Source: an uncultured Phycisphaerales bacterium
GTDB taxonomy: Bacteria; Planctomycetota; Phycisphaerae; Sedimentisphaerales; Anaerobacaceae
Assembly (NCBI GenBank): GCA_937927975.1
Contig: CALEZT010000259.1
Location: 12,151-76,150, forward strand
Direction of reading: 5' to 3'
DNA length: 64,000 nt
The position numbers and the translations under genes were made by a program. A model generated the notes under the pieces. The model ran no database searches. It was not told where the DNA came from and saw nothing but the letters and a program-made list of their open reading frames with translations. The first letter of the stretch is position 1; each line of letters opens with the position of its first letter. Below, in pieces: positions 26,138-33,822 of this stretch.

Positions 26138-27211
26138 TTACAAAGCCGACTCTGCAGCAGGAGCGACCTGCGTATCACCCTGCGGAAAGGGAATGCGCCA
26201 AATCCCCTCTTTGAAGCCTCTGTTCGAGACAAAATAGACGTATTTCTGGTCGGGAGAAACCACCGGATAGTCGTCCACCGAACCGTTGGTGGTGAGCTGC
26301 CGCACGGAAGTTCCGTCCGCCCGCATCATCCAGATGTCGTAGTTCGGCTTGTCCTTGCTGTCCTTGCCGTCATCCGACGCGTACAGAATGAACTCCCCGT
26401 CCGGGCTCCAGACAGGATGCTGCTTGCCGTGCAGTTGTACAGGGCTGCTCGTCAGAACTACTGGACTCTGCCCATTGATCGGAACCTTCCACAGTTGTTT
26501 GTCCGGTCCAATATAGGCGATCTGCGTCCCGTCTGGAGATACCGCCGGCATGCTCCCTTCCCGCAGCTGGGTGGGATACTGATTCTCCCCACCTTGTGTC
26601 CACACCTGATCGCTACCGCCAAAATAAGATGGCTTGTAGGTGAATGCGATCACGCCGTCGCGTGAGACAGATGGTTGGTAGTTGCTCCCCTCAGGCGTCT
26701 GGCGGATGACCGCGATGGCCCCGATCTGCTTGCTCGAGACCCGAAAGATGTCCGGGTTGAACCTGCGAAGTCGGTTCGAGGAGAAGAACACATACCCCTC
26801 GACACCGAAGGTCGGAAATGTATCCAGCCACTGGCCGCTGGTTACCTGGGTGACGCCGCTGCCTTCGGTGCGGATCGACCGGATGCTCGCCACCTGCTTG
26901 CTCTGTCCCTGATCGTCTTTAACGGTCTCGATGACAGAGAACACCAGCGTGTTGCCGTCCGGAGAAATGGTCATCCCTCCAATCGACTGGTTGTCGCCGA
27001 GTTTCATCAGGTTTGACGCCCCCATCGCCTCTCGCTCGATGTCCTCGACCCAGGCCCGGACGAGACGCGACTCGACGGTATAACCTTCCTTCTCCAGGAT
27101 CACAGGCTCAAGTCTCTGCACATCACGGAAGGTTCTCACGCTATCCGAACATCCTGCGACAGCGATCCCCACCAACACGACCGCCACCCAACACCAGCCT
27201 CTTGCGTTCAT
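26138..27211 (-). CDS. TolB-like WD40/PD40 beta-propeller lipoprotein
   Basis: 357 residues with a lipoprotein signal ending VAGC (Cys21). From residue 70 on, repeated propeller blades of the PD40 type appear: MTISPDGNTLVFSV, PAVSPDGTQIAYIG, HPVWSPDGEFILYASDDG and PVVSPDQKYVYFVSN. They alternate with D-I-W-M-M-R-A-D-G type strands. This matches the C-terminal propeller of TolB, but the N-terminal TolB domain is replaced by a short helical segment. It is likely periplasmic and outer-membrane linked. The gene's GC looks lower than that of its neighbours. Confidence 0.75.
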   Translation of the reverse strand: MNARGWCWVAVVLVGIAVAGCSDSVRTFRDVQRLEPVILEKEGYTVESRLVRAWVEDIEREAMGASNLMKLGDNQSIGGMTISPDGNTLVFSVIETVKDDQGQSKQVASIRSIRTEGSGVTQVTSGQWLDTFPTFGVEGYVFFSSNRLRRFNPDIFRVSSKQIGAIAVIRQTPEGSNYQPSVSRDGVIAFTYKPSYFGGSDQVWTQGGENQYPTQLREGSMPAVSPDGTQIAYIGPDKQLWKVPINGQSPVVLTSSPVQLHGKQHPVWSPDGEFILYASDDGKDSKDKPNYDIWMMRADGTSVRQLTTNGSVDDYPVVSPDQKYVYFVSNRGFKEGIWRIPFPQGDTQVAPAAESAL

Positions 27212-27460
27212 AAGTTTCTCCCTTTCTCAGTCACACAAGGCATATTTCGAGGCCAAGACCACCACATGTCTGCAAGTCGCGGCCCAGAATCCGTCGTCTT
27301 TCACGTCACTGCATACAACTCATCCAACCCTGCTCGCGGCGTCCAAAATACGTGGACTTTTCTCACAACGCAACAGGAAAAGGGCAAAGACTGTTGGGCA
27401 GTGGGCCGATCTCTCGATCGGCGGGTACGCGTCCGTCACACGTTTCATGAGCAGAATTCG

Positions 27461-27488
27461 TTGCCCATCTTGCCGTCTCGCATATAAT
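27461..27488 (+). promoter_or_regulatory. Promoter of the carbamoyltransferase operon
   Basis: TTGCCC at 27461-27466 and TATAAT at 27483-27488 with a 16-base spacer precede the ATG at 27553 by about 60 bases. The remaining 27212-27552 gap, between divergent genes, is AT-richer and shows no other gene. Confidence 0.6.
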
Positions 27489-27552
27489 AATCGAGGATAC
27501 GAATTGACCTCTGAACGGAATCGACACAAAGACAGACGGGTGACTGCAGGTC

Positions 27553-29382
27553 ATGAACATCCTCGGCATCTCGGCATTCTATCACGACAGCGCCGCTGCC
27601 ATCGTGCAGGATGGAAGCGTCGTCGCGGCTGCTCAGGAGGAGCGGTTCACGCGGATCAAGCACGACAGTCGGTTCCCCTCCCACGCGGTGGACTACTGCC
27701 TTCAGACCGCCGGACTGAAGCCCGAGCGGCTCGACTACGTCGTCTTCTATGAGAAGCCCCTGCTCAAATTCGAGCGGCTCCTGGAGACCTACCTGGCCTA
27801 CGCGCCGCGAGGATTTCGCCAGTTCCTCGCGGGCCTGCCCATCTGGCTCAAGCAGAAGCTGCACCTGCCCCGCGAGATGGACAAGGCCCTGGGCCACGCC
27901 TACAAGGGCCGCTACGTCTTCACCGAGCACCACGAATCCCACGCGGCCAGCGCGTTCTTCCCCTCGCCTTTCGACCAGGCCGCCATCCTCACCATGGACG
28001 GCGTCGGCGAATGGGCCACCGCCAGCTTCGGCGTCGGCCAGGGCAACAAGGTCCGTCTGAGCCACGAGCTGCACTTCCCCCACTCGCTGGGCCTGCTCTA
28101 TTCCGCCTTCACCTACTTCACCGGCTTCAAGGTCAACTCCGGCGAGTACAAGCTCATGGGCCTGGCGCCCTATGGCGAGCCCAAGCACCGCGACCTGATC
28201 CTGGAGAAGCTCATCGACCTCAAGCCCGACGGGTCCTTCCGCCTGAACATGGACTACTTCGGCTACTGCCACACGCTCTATATGACCAACCGTCGGTTCG
28301 AGCGGCTCTTCGGCGGCCCACCTCGCAAGCCCGAGAGCCCACTGACCCAGCGGGAGATGGACCTGGCCGCCTCGATCCAGGCAGTCACCGAGGAGGCCAT
28401 GCTGCGGACCACCCGCCACGTCCACGAACTGACCGGTCAGAAAAACCTCGTCCTGGCCGGCGGCGTGGCCCTCAACTGCGTCGCCAACGGACGCATCCTG
28501 AGGGAAACGCCCTTTGAAGGGCTCTGGATCCAGCCGGCCGCAGGCGACGCAGGCGGCGCCCTGGGCGCGGCGTTGTTCTGCTGGCACCAGCTCCTGGACA
28601 AGCCGCGAACCACCGACGGCCGGGACAAGCAGGCCGCCTCGCTCCTGGGTCCATCGTATACCGACGAGCAGATCCGCCGATTCCTCACGGAACGCGGAGC
28701 CAAGTTCCACGCCTGCAGCGATGAGAAGGAACTGATCTCCAAGGTCGCCGAGCTGATCGACCAGGGAAAAGTCATCGGCTGGTTCCAGGGCCGGATGGAG
28801 TTCGGACCCAGGGCCCTGGGCAGTCGGAGCATCATCGGCGACGCCCGCAGCCAGGACATGCAGTCCACGATGAACCTCAAGATCAAGTTCCGCGAGTCGT
28901 TCCGCCCGTTCGCGCCGTGCGTGCTCAGGGAAGATGTCGCGGACTGGTTCGAGATGCGCGCCGACCAGGACAGTCCCTACATGCTGCTGGTGGCCCAAGT
29001 GCGACAGGACAAGCGTCTGGACTCGCTTCCGACCTCGCTGACGGGCCTGGACAAGCTCAAGGCCCGGCGCAGCGTCGTGCCCGCGATCACGCACGTGGAC
29101 TACTCCGCCCGCGTCCAGACGGTCGATCCCGAGCGCAACCCCCGACTGCACAGGCTGATCACCGAGTTCAAACACAGGACCGGCTGCCCGGTCGTCATCA
29201 ACACGAGTTTCAACATCCGAGGCGAGCCGATCGTCTGCTCGCCCGAGGACGCCTACCGCTGCTTCCTGGCGACCGACATGGACGTACTGGTCCTGGAGAA
29301 CCAGATCCTGTATAAACACGAGCAGCCGCAGGCGAAGAGGCATGAAGTCGAAAGGTACAAGGCAAAGTTCTCGCTGGATTGA
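27553..29382 (+). CDS. NodU/CmcH-type carbamoyltransferase
   Basis: 609 residues, full length. The N-terminal ASKHA-like domain opens ILGISAFYHDSAAAIVQDG and contains EHHESHAASAFFPSPF and ILTMDGVGEWATASFG, which are metal and nucleotide-binding words of the family. The C-terminal YrdC-like domain is seen in GRMEFGPRALGSRSIIGD and KFRESFRPFAPCVL. The family transfers a carbamoyl group from carbamoyl phosphate through carbamoyl-adenylate to a hydroxyl of a sugar or secondary metabolite. It is followed by SxtJ-like and DUF5989 small membrane proteins, a conserved trio. The acceptor is probably a surface glycan. Confidence 0.88.
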   Translation: MNILGISAFYHDSAAAIVQDGSVVAAAQEERFTRIKHDSRFPSHAVDYCLQTAGLKPERLDYVVFYEKPLLKFERLLETYLAYAPRGFRQFLAGLPIWLKQKLHLPREMDKALGHAYKGRYVFTEHHESHAASAFFPSPFDQAAILTMDGVGEWATASFGVGQGNKVRLSHELHFPHSLGLLYSAFTYFTGFKVNSGEYKLMGLAPYGEPKHRDLILEKLIDLKPDGSFRLNMDYFGYCHTLYMTNRRFERLFGGPPRKPESPLTQREMDLAASIQAVTEEAMLRTTRHVHELTGQKNLVLAGGVALNCVANGRILRETPFEGLWIQPAAGDAGGALGAALFCWHQLLDKPRTTDGRDKQAASLLGPSYTDEQIRRFLTERGAKFHACSDEKELISKVAELIDQGKVIGWFQGRMEFGPRALGSRSIIGDARSQDMQSTMNLKIKFRESFRPFAPCVLREDVADWFEMRADQDSPYMLLVAQVRQDKRLDSLPTSLTGLDKLKARRSVVPAITHVDYSARVQTVDPERNPRLHRLITEFKHRTGCPVVINTSFNIRGEPIVCSPEDAYRCFLATDMDVLVLENQILYKHEQPQAKRHEVERYKAKFSLD

Positions 29383-29404
29383 CGGAACGAGAAGAAGCGT
29401 AATA

Positions 29405-29551
29405 TCGAAATCCGAAATTCGAAATCCGAAACAAATTCAAAGGACCGAAATCCAAATGACCGAAACGCTGTCGCCGCTGCGGAACTCCGTTTTGAATTTT
29501 GAGCTTTGGTCATTCGTGCTTGTTTCGGATTTCGGATTTCGGATTTCGAAC
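29405..29551. repeat. Palindromic stutter (GAAATCCGAAA words) between carbamoyltransferase and SxtJ-like gene
   Basis: The left arm (about 29405-29434) tandemly repeats GAAATCCG; the right arm (about 29522-29551) repeats CGGATTTC and matches the reverse complement of the left in about 29 of 30 positions. Shared inner words (AAATGACC against GGTCATTC) extend the pairing. A GC-rich loop of about 40 bases lies in the middle. It fills the whole intergenic gap. Confidence 0.85.
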
Positions 29552-29571
29552 TTCCCTTCAAGGGGTACCTC

Positions 29572-29991
29572 ATGGCATTGATGGAAATCGAATGGAACCC
29601 GACGCCCCGCCAACTCCGGGTCTTCGGCCTGGCCGGCTTGGCGGCTTCGGTCGTCGCGGCCCTGATCCTGCACTATCTCTGGGGGATCGGCGGACCCTGG
29701 CCCTGGGTCGTCCTGGCCGCCGGAGCGTGCATCTTTCTGTGCAGTCGGGTCTCGCTGACGGCCACCCGATGGCTCTACCTGGGCCTGACGCTGCTGGCCA
29801 TGCCCATCGGCCTGGTGGTCAGCTACCTTCTGCTGGGAGCGTTCTACTTCCTGCTGCTGACCCCGCTGGCCCTGCTGTTTCGCCTGATCGAACGGGACGC
29901 GATGCGGCGTACCTACGACCCCCAGGCACAGAGCTACTGGATCGCCCACCCGTCTGCGGAGAATATGGAACGATACCTGCGACAATTCTGA
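29572..29991 (+). CDS. SxtJ-family small membrane protein
   Basis: 139 residues from the ATG at 29572, behind AAGGGG. There are three to four hydrophobic helices (for example VFGLAGLAASVVAALILHYL and YLGLTLLAMPIGLVVSYLLL). The conserved start MEIEWNPTPRQLRVFG and the end RLIERDAMRR..YDP..QSYW are those of the membrane protein often encoded after a NodU-type carbamoyltransferase. Role unknown; probably a membrane partner of the carbamoylation system. The upstream in-frame extension is repeat sequence. Confidence 0.75.
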   Translation: MALMEIEWNPTPRQLRVFGLAGLAASVVAALILHYLWGIGGPWPWVVLAAGACIFLCSRVSLTATRWLYLGLTLLAMPIGLVVSYLLLGAFYFLLLTPLALLFRLIERDAMRRTYDPQAQSYWIAHPSAENMERYLRQF

Positions 29992-29995
29992 AACA

Positions 29996-30049
29996 AGATC
30001 GTGAAGCGAGGTCGCGACCCAACGCTTCACGCTTCACGAGGAACGATCT
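29996..30049. repeat. Palindrome (TCGTGAAGCG/CGCTTCACGA) between SxtJ-like and DUF5989 genes
   Basis: TCGTGAAGCG at 29999-30008 pairs exactly with CGCTTCACGA at 30030-30039, and AGATCGT (29996-30002) with ACGATCT (30043-30049). The same TGAAGCG word builds the elements at 6551-6594 and 63508-63550. Confidence 0.75.
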
Positions 30050-30052
30050 GAA

Positions 30053-30256
30053 ATGGCATCTGCGAAAGACAAGTCCGCGAAGTTCGACGACCTGGCCCGC
30101 CGCAAGCGTCCCTCCCTGCCGATGGAGTTCTGGTGCTTCCTCAAGCACAACAAGAAGTGGTGGCTGCTGCCGATCGTTGTGGTGCTGCTGCTGTTGTGCC
30201 TGCTCGTCCTGCTGGGCGGCTCGGGCGCCGCGGTCTTCATCTACCCGCTGTTCTAA
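30053..30256 (+). CDS. DUF5989-family single-helix membrane protein
   Basis: 67 residues. A charged N terminus and EFWCFLKHNKKWWLLPI are followed by one long hydrophobic helix (VVVLLLLCLLVLLGGSG) ending in AAVFIYPLF, which is the DUF5989 pattern. It accompanies carbamoyltransferase and SxtJ-like genes in many bacteria; function unknown. It ends at 30256, and a strong hairpin (30312-30367) follows in the convergent gap. Confidence 0.8.
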   Translation: MASAKDKSAKFDDLARRKRPSLPMEFWCFLKHNKKWWLLPIVVVLLLLCLLVLLGGSGAAVFIYPLF

Positions 30257-30311
30257 GGCAGTGACTCGTGCACCGTGGCTCGTGACCCGGTATCGCGCGA
30301 CCCCGTGTCCT

Positions 30312-30367
30312 TGGCGCAAGGCGTCCTTCGGTTTTTGACTCGAAGAACCCAAGAGCGCCTTGCGCCA
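30312..30367. terminator. Nested hairpin between convergent genes
   Basis: TGGCGCAAGGCG (30312-30323) pairs exactly with CGCCTTGCGCCA (30356-30367), and CTTCG/CGAAG pairs inside it. It stands between DUF5989 (plus) and a PEP-CTERM gene (minus) and could end transcription from both sides. There is no clear U-tract, so this is a terminator-like structure only. Confidence 0.5.
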
Positions 30368-30394
30368 GGGGGCGGGATCTCCTTTGGGGCCGTT

Positions 30395-30527
30395 GTCCAC
30401 CGCACCGGCCCCCGAGGAGACGTCTTGCAGAAGGATGGTCACAGGGCTTTGCGTCGTCGCATCCAGCCGACCAGTCCCGCGCCCAGCGTGCCCAGGAGGA
30501 TCGCGCCGGGAGCGGGGATCGCGGGAC
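30395..30527 (-). repeat. 133-bp duplicated PEP-CTERM module, copy 1
   Basis: This stretch contains the end of the PEP-CTERM gene (sorting tail codons), its stop and about 44 bases downstream. It matches 31165-31297 over 133 bases with about six mismatches and no gaps, while the rest of the two genes is unrelated. Confidence 0.9.
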
Positions 30528-31083
30528 CGACCTGCATGTACGTGCGGAACTGCATGTCGGCGCCGCCGCCGAACGTGGTGTCGATCTCCCAACTCCCTGC
30601 ACGGTATGTCCAGAAAGCGCCGGGCCCGTAGGAGGCCGGGTTCCACTTCACACCGACACTGACGTAGCCGCCTTGATCCTTTGGAGAGAGCACGATCGCG
30701 TACATCTGGCCTGCTGTCAGGTCGATGCCCAAGGGAAGAAAATCGACACTGAGCCACCCATCCGCCGGGATGAGATCGGGCGAGGCGACCGAGCCGAGCA
30801 CCGTCGGGCCCGGCTGGCCCGCCGTGGTGTTCCAGATCTCCACGACAGGAGCGCCGTTGAAATCAGGCATCCAGACCGAGCCACTGGTGTTTCCGAGGTC
30901 GACGTGGTCCAGCACGCCTGAGAGGCCCGCAGTGAAGGTCTGGGCTCGTGGAGTGTAATCTCCGCCGATTCCGCTGCCACCATTTTGGTCCTCCTGGAAC
31001 TGGTCGAGGACCACAGTGGCCTGGGCCACGGAGGACAGCAGCAGACAGCCCACGACCATGATGACGATCCGACACGTTTTCAT
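30439..31083 (-). CDS. PEP-CTERM secreted protein (choice-of-anchor R-like)
   Basis: 214 residues. A signal peptide (MKTCRIVIMVVGCLLLSSVAQA) precedes a beta-sandwich domain starting VLDQFQEDQ with PRAQTFTAGLSGVLDHVDLG and VEIWNTTAGQPGPTVLGS, which resembles choice-of-anchor R domains. The C terminus IPAPGAILLGTLGAGLVGW then basic MRRRKAL is a planctomycete PEP-CTERM sorting signal, presumably cut by an exosortase encoded elsewhere. It is likely a surface or biofilm protein. Confidence 0.85.
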   Translation of the reverse strand: MKTCRIVIMVVGCLLLSSVAQATVVLDQFQEDQNGGSGIGGDYTPRAQTFTAGLSGVLDHVDLGNTSGSVWMPDFNGAPVVEIWNTTAGQPGPTVLGSVASPDLIPADGWLSVDFLPLGIDLTAGQMYAIVLSPKDQGGYVSVGVKWNPASYGPGAFWTYRAGSWEIDTTFGGGADMQFRTYMQVGPAIPAPGAILLGTLGAGLVGWMRRRKAL

Positions 31084-31150
31084 TTCTCTAACCTCCGAAA
31101 TAGAAATTCACCCGAAATCCGTTCCCGTATCCCCCGAGTATTCTCCATCC

Positions 31151-31187
31151 CCTCGGGGGCCGGCGTCCACCGCACCGGCCCCCGAGG
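31151..31187 (-). terminator. 13-bp perfect hairpin after the second PEP-CTERM gene
   Basis: CCTCGGGGGCCGG (31151-31163) pairs exactly with CCGGCCCCCGAGG (31175-31187) around an 11-base loop, 22 bases downstream of the stop at 31209. A shorter version (GGGGCCG at 30386-30392 with CGGCCCC at 30406-30412) follows the first PEP-CTERM gene. No U-run is seen. Confidence 0.55.
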
Positions 31188-31297
31188 AGACGTCTTGCAG
31201 AAGAATGGCTACAGGGCTTTGCGCTGTCGCATCCAGCCGACCAGTCCCGCGCCCAGCGTGCCCAGGAGGATCGCGCCGGGAGCCGGGATCGCGGGAC
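31165..31297 (-). repeat. 133-bp duplicated PEP-CTERM module, copy 2
   Basis: Partner of 30395-30527 with the same length and about six substitutions. It covers the sorting-tail codons, stop and 3' flank of the second PEP-CTERM gene. Confidence 0.9.
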
Positions 31298-31766
31298 CCG
31301 CGCTGTCCACGCGGAAATAGCCTGCGCCGGGGCCCCACAAATCAATGACCTTGATCGTGATGGAATGGTCACCCGCGCCCAGAAGGAATATCCCATGGCT
31401 GAAGTCCGGGCTCAGACTCGTGACGGCCGGGTCGTCGCTGCCGCTGATGCCGTGCGTCACCAAAGGCGTGCTGCCGATGGAGACTGCGTTGTCGAAGATC
31501 TCGAAGGCGTCTCCGCTAATGAAAGCGTCCGTGACGGTCAGGAGGGCCCCGTCGGGACCGGCCGTGAACGTCCACGGCGGATCATCCGCAAAGACCGAGT
31601 TCCCGCCCGAACTGGGAACCGTCATAGAGCCCTCAATCGCAAAGCCTCCCAGTTCAGTGAACCTGAACTCATACCACGGGCCTCCCACCAGGACCGGACC
31701 GGCCGACGCCGAAGTGGCAATCGCCAGCAGAAGACCGCAGATCACCAGGGTTTTTGAAATACGCAT
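31209..31766 (-). CDS. PEP-CTERM secreted protein
   Basis: 185 residues with a signal peptide (MRISKTLVICGLLLAIATSASA), a middle beta domain (TFTAGPDGALLTVTDAFISGD, then DHSITIKVIDLWGPGAGYFRV) and the tail IPAPGAILLGTLGAGLVGW-MRQRKAL. The tail is nearly identical in DNA to that of the neighbouring gene. The middle resembles PEP-CTERM proteins that end with an S-G-P-A-I-P-A-P linker; function unknown. A promoter with a leader of about 190 bases lies upstream. Confidence 0.85.
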   Translation of the reverse strand: MRISKTLVICGLLLAIATSASAGPVLVGGPWYEFRFTELGGFAIEGSMTVPSSGGNSVFADDPPWTFTAGPDGALLTVTDAFISGDAFEIFDNAVSIGSTPLVTHGISGSDDPAVTSLSPDFSHGIFLLGAGDHSITIKVIDLWGPGAGYFRVDSAGPAIPAPGAILLGTLGAGLVGWMRQRKAL

Positions 31767-31961
31767 GTCGTTACCTCCTCAGAACTGAATCATCAAAACT
31801 CGATCGTGTTCGGTCGCCCGAGACACAACTCCACGCACAATCACACGCAAAACGGGCACGTGAACGTCGCCGCCAGGGCAGACCTCACCCGGCACCGTTC
31901 TCAAAGGGGGGCATCCGTACCGACTTTCGTCAGCGATTCGTGGGACCATCGCAGGATTTTT

Positions 31962-31990
31962 ATCATACCCGATTCGCCAGACGTTGGCAA
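31962..31990 (-). promoter_or_regulatory. Promoter of the second PEP-CTERM gene
   Basis: On the minus strand TTGCCA (31990-31985) and TATGAT (31967-31962) are 17 bases apart. The transcript would have a leader of about 190 bases. Together with the plus-strand promoter at 32274-32302 it makes the 31767-32473 gap a divergent control region, with a repeat element between the two promoters. Confidence 0.6.
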
Positions 31991-32020
31991 GGGAAAATGC
32001 CAGGCATCGTAGGGCCTTCA

Positions 32021-32198
32021 CCCGGCCGCTCCAGGGCATGGCTGGGGACCAGACCCCAGGCCCCCAGGGCAATTGTACGTTCGAAGAGAACAGAACGTCG
32101 TGCCAAACCCGCCCTCCCTTGGCACGTTGGCACGATGGCGCCTTCGGTTTTCAGGCCTGAAAACGCGGAGATGCCACGTGCCAACGTGCCAAGCACAC
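32021..32198. repeat. Mosaic element, copy 1 (blocks P and Q)
   Basis: Block P (32021-32048, CCGGCCGCTCCAGGGCATGG and on) recurs at 33376-33403. Block Q (32075-32198) recurs at 33689-33812 with close to 90 percent identity. Q holds an inverted repeat TTGGCACGTTGGCAC / GTGCCAACGTGCCAA enclosing GGCGCCTTCGGTTTTCAGGC. No open frame with family motifs lies in it. Confidence 0.85.
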
Positions 32199-32273
32199 AG
32201 GCCCTCGTGCCAGTCGGGCAATGTTCCGTCTTGCCACACTTCGTAGTAACGCGGGGTGAACCCAGAATTTCCC

Positions 32274-32302
32274 TTGACAACCTCGCCAATTGCTGGGACA
32301 AT
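32274..32302 (+). promoter_or_regulatory. Promoter of the third PEP-CTERM gene
   Basis: TTGACA at 32274-32279 and GACAAT at 32297-32302, 17 bases apart, begin a transcript with a leader of about 165 bases before the ATG at 32474. Confidence 0.5.
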
Positions 32303-32473
32303 ACTATTGTTTCACTCCATGGATGGTCATTACCAGAAGCTTCTGCGCCATAATCCCGGCAGAAGCGTTCTGTCTTTTGCAATTCACCAAGGATGTCCGC
32401 GATGAGCGCAGGTCCCGATGGATGCGTTTCCGTCGGATACAAATCAACGGGTGGGATAGACAGGAGGAGTGTT

Positions 32474-33076
32474 ATGAAGAAACTGAGCGTGATGGTCTTG
32501 GTGGTAGGTGTGCTGGCGGTCTTGGGCAGTACGGCGCAGGCGGCGTTGATCGATTTCGAGACCTTCGTGGATTCCCAGAACATCCACGGCGTCAACCTCG
32601 GCGGCGTCACCCTGTACGAACCCAAACTGGGGATCGTAGAGGTCTACGCCAACAGCCGTGAAGGAGTGCTCTATCATTCTCGGGTCAACGCCGTGAGCAG
32701 CGACAAAGCCGCGTCCTGGAGGAATCCCATCATCGGCGTCTTCGACGCCCAGCAGGGCTACATCTCCTTGTGGGCCGGAGATGAGGGTGGAGACCTCGAC
32801 CAGTGGGAACTGGAGGCCTTCGACGCGGTCGCGGGCGGCAACAGCCTCGGACTCGTCCAAAGCGCCGTCTGGAACGGGAACCCTTACACGCAGTTGTCGA
32901 TCAGCACGCCGGGCATCTGGCGATTCGAAGCCCGACACCTCGGGCCCACGGGCACTGGAATCGGGTATGATGACCTGCAGTTCTCCAACGGGGCCATTCC
33001 TGCCCCCGCCGCGATTCTCCTGGGCACTCTGGGCACAGGCATGGTCGGCTGGCTCCGACGTCGTCGGACGCTGTAG
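32474..33076 (+). CDS. PEP-CTERM secreted protein
   Basis: 200 residues from the ATG at 32474, behind a strong AGGAGGAG. The signal peptide is MKKLSVMVLVVGVLAVLGSTAQA. A beta domain (LIDFETFVDSQNIHGVNLGG to FEARHLGPTGTGIGYDDLQF) follows, and the sorting tail reads IPAPAAILLGTLGTGMVGW-LRRRRTL. The YDDLQF end of the domain is common in PEP-CTERM proteins. Its tail DNA is more diverged than that of the two minus-strand genes, so it was not part of the recent copy event. Confidence 0.85.
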   Translation: MKKLSVMVLVVGVLAVLGSTAQAALIDFETFVDSQNIHGVNLGGVTLYEPKLGIVEVYANSREGVLYHSRVNAVSSDKAASWRNPIIGVFDAQQGYISLWAGDEGGDLDQWELEAFDAVAGGNSLGLVQSAVWNGNPYTQLSISTPGIWRFEARHLGPTGTGIGYDDLQFSNGAIPAPAAILLGTLGTGMVGWLRRRRTL

Positions 33077-33170
33077 TCCCGTCCAATGGCATGACAGACA
33101 ATGGGCTGTGGGCCAACTCACAGCCCTTGCCATTTTCGCATCGCACGGCGCCAACGATCGCGTGCCTTCG

Positions 33171-33298
33171 AATACGGATTCGGATGGATGCGTGCGCGGG
33201 GTCTTGTCATCCCTTCGCGTTGCTCAGGACAGGCTCTTCGGCTGCGACTCAGGACGACAAATCCGCGTCGCGCGCGTATCATTCCGAATCCGTATAAG
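33171..33298. repeat. Palindromic element with TCATCC/CTCAGG core
   Basis: ATACGGATTCGGA (from 33173) pairs with TCCGAATCCGTAT (to about 33296) across roughly 125 bases, with TTGTCATCC and ACGACAAAT inside as in the other TCATCCTGAGC elements. It is directly followed by GTCCCCG/CGGGGAC (33301-33327), a possible terminator of the third PEP-CTERM gene. Confidence 0.65.
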
Positions 33299-33373
33299 AT
33301 GTCCCCGACCGCTCTTGGGCCGGGGACAAATCAAATAAAGACTGTCCCCCAGCAGCATCCCCCAGCAGCAGTC

Positions 33374-33812
33374 CCCCGGCCGCTCCAGGGCATGGCTGGG
33401 GACGCCGTCCCCAGACCCCTGGGATTTTGCGCTTTGAGCCGGTAACAGGTTGATGAGGAGAGGTTGGGGATGCGTCTCTGTCGGCGGAACCCTCCTGTAG
33501 AGATATGGGGCAAAGGGTGTCTTGAACTATGCCATCACAGAGGATAGGTCGGGAGGCAACCCGCGCGCTGCGGCGGGCCGGTGACAGGGCGACACGCGGT
33601 TCGCGGCGCGTCGCCGGCTTGAAGTGAGCCTGTTGCCGGCGCAAAGCGCAAAATCCCGGGGGTCTGGGGGCAGGCCCCCAGAGGAGTTGTGCGTTCCAAG
33701 AGAACAGCACATCGTGCCAAACCCGCCCACCCTTGGCACGTTGGCACGATGGCGCCTTCGGTTTTCAGGCCCGAAAACGCGGAGATGCCACGTGCCAACG
33801 TGCCAAACACAG
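33374..33812. repeat. Mosaic element, copy 2, with inverted S blocks and an inner insert
   Basis: Block P stands at 33374-33403 and Q at 33689-33812. Between them an S block (33409-33450, CCCCAGACCCCTGGGATTTT on) and its inverted copy (33628-33669) flank about 180 bases of unique GC-rich sequence. This explains most of the 33077-33822 gap; no gene is recognised there. Confidence 0.8.
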
Positions 33813-33822
33813 CAGCGACGCT

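Noticed and set aside
27445..29343. A 632-codon minus-strand frame opposite the carbamoyltransferase
   Set aside because: Composition is Leu/Val/Asp/Gly-rich shadow sequence, while the plus-strand frame carries unmistakable family motifs.
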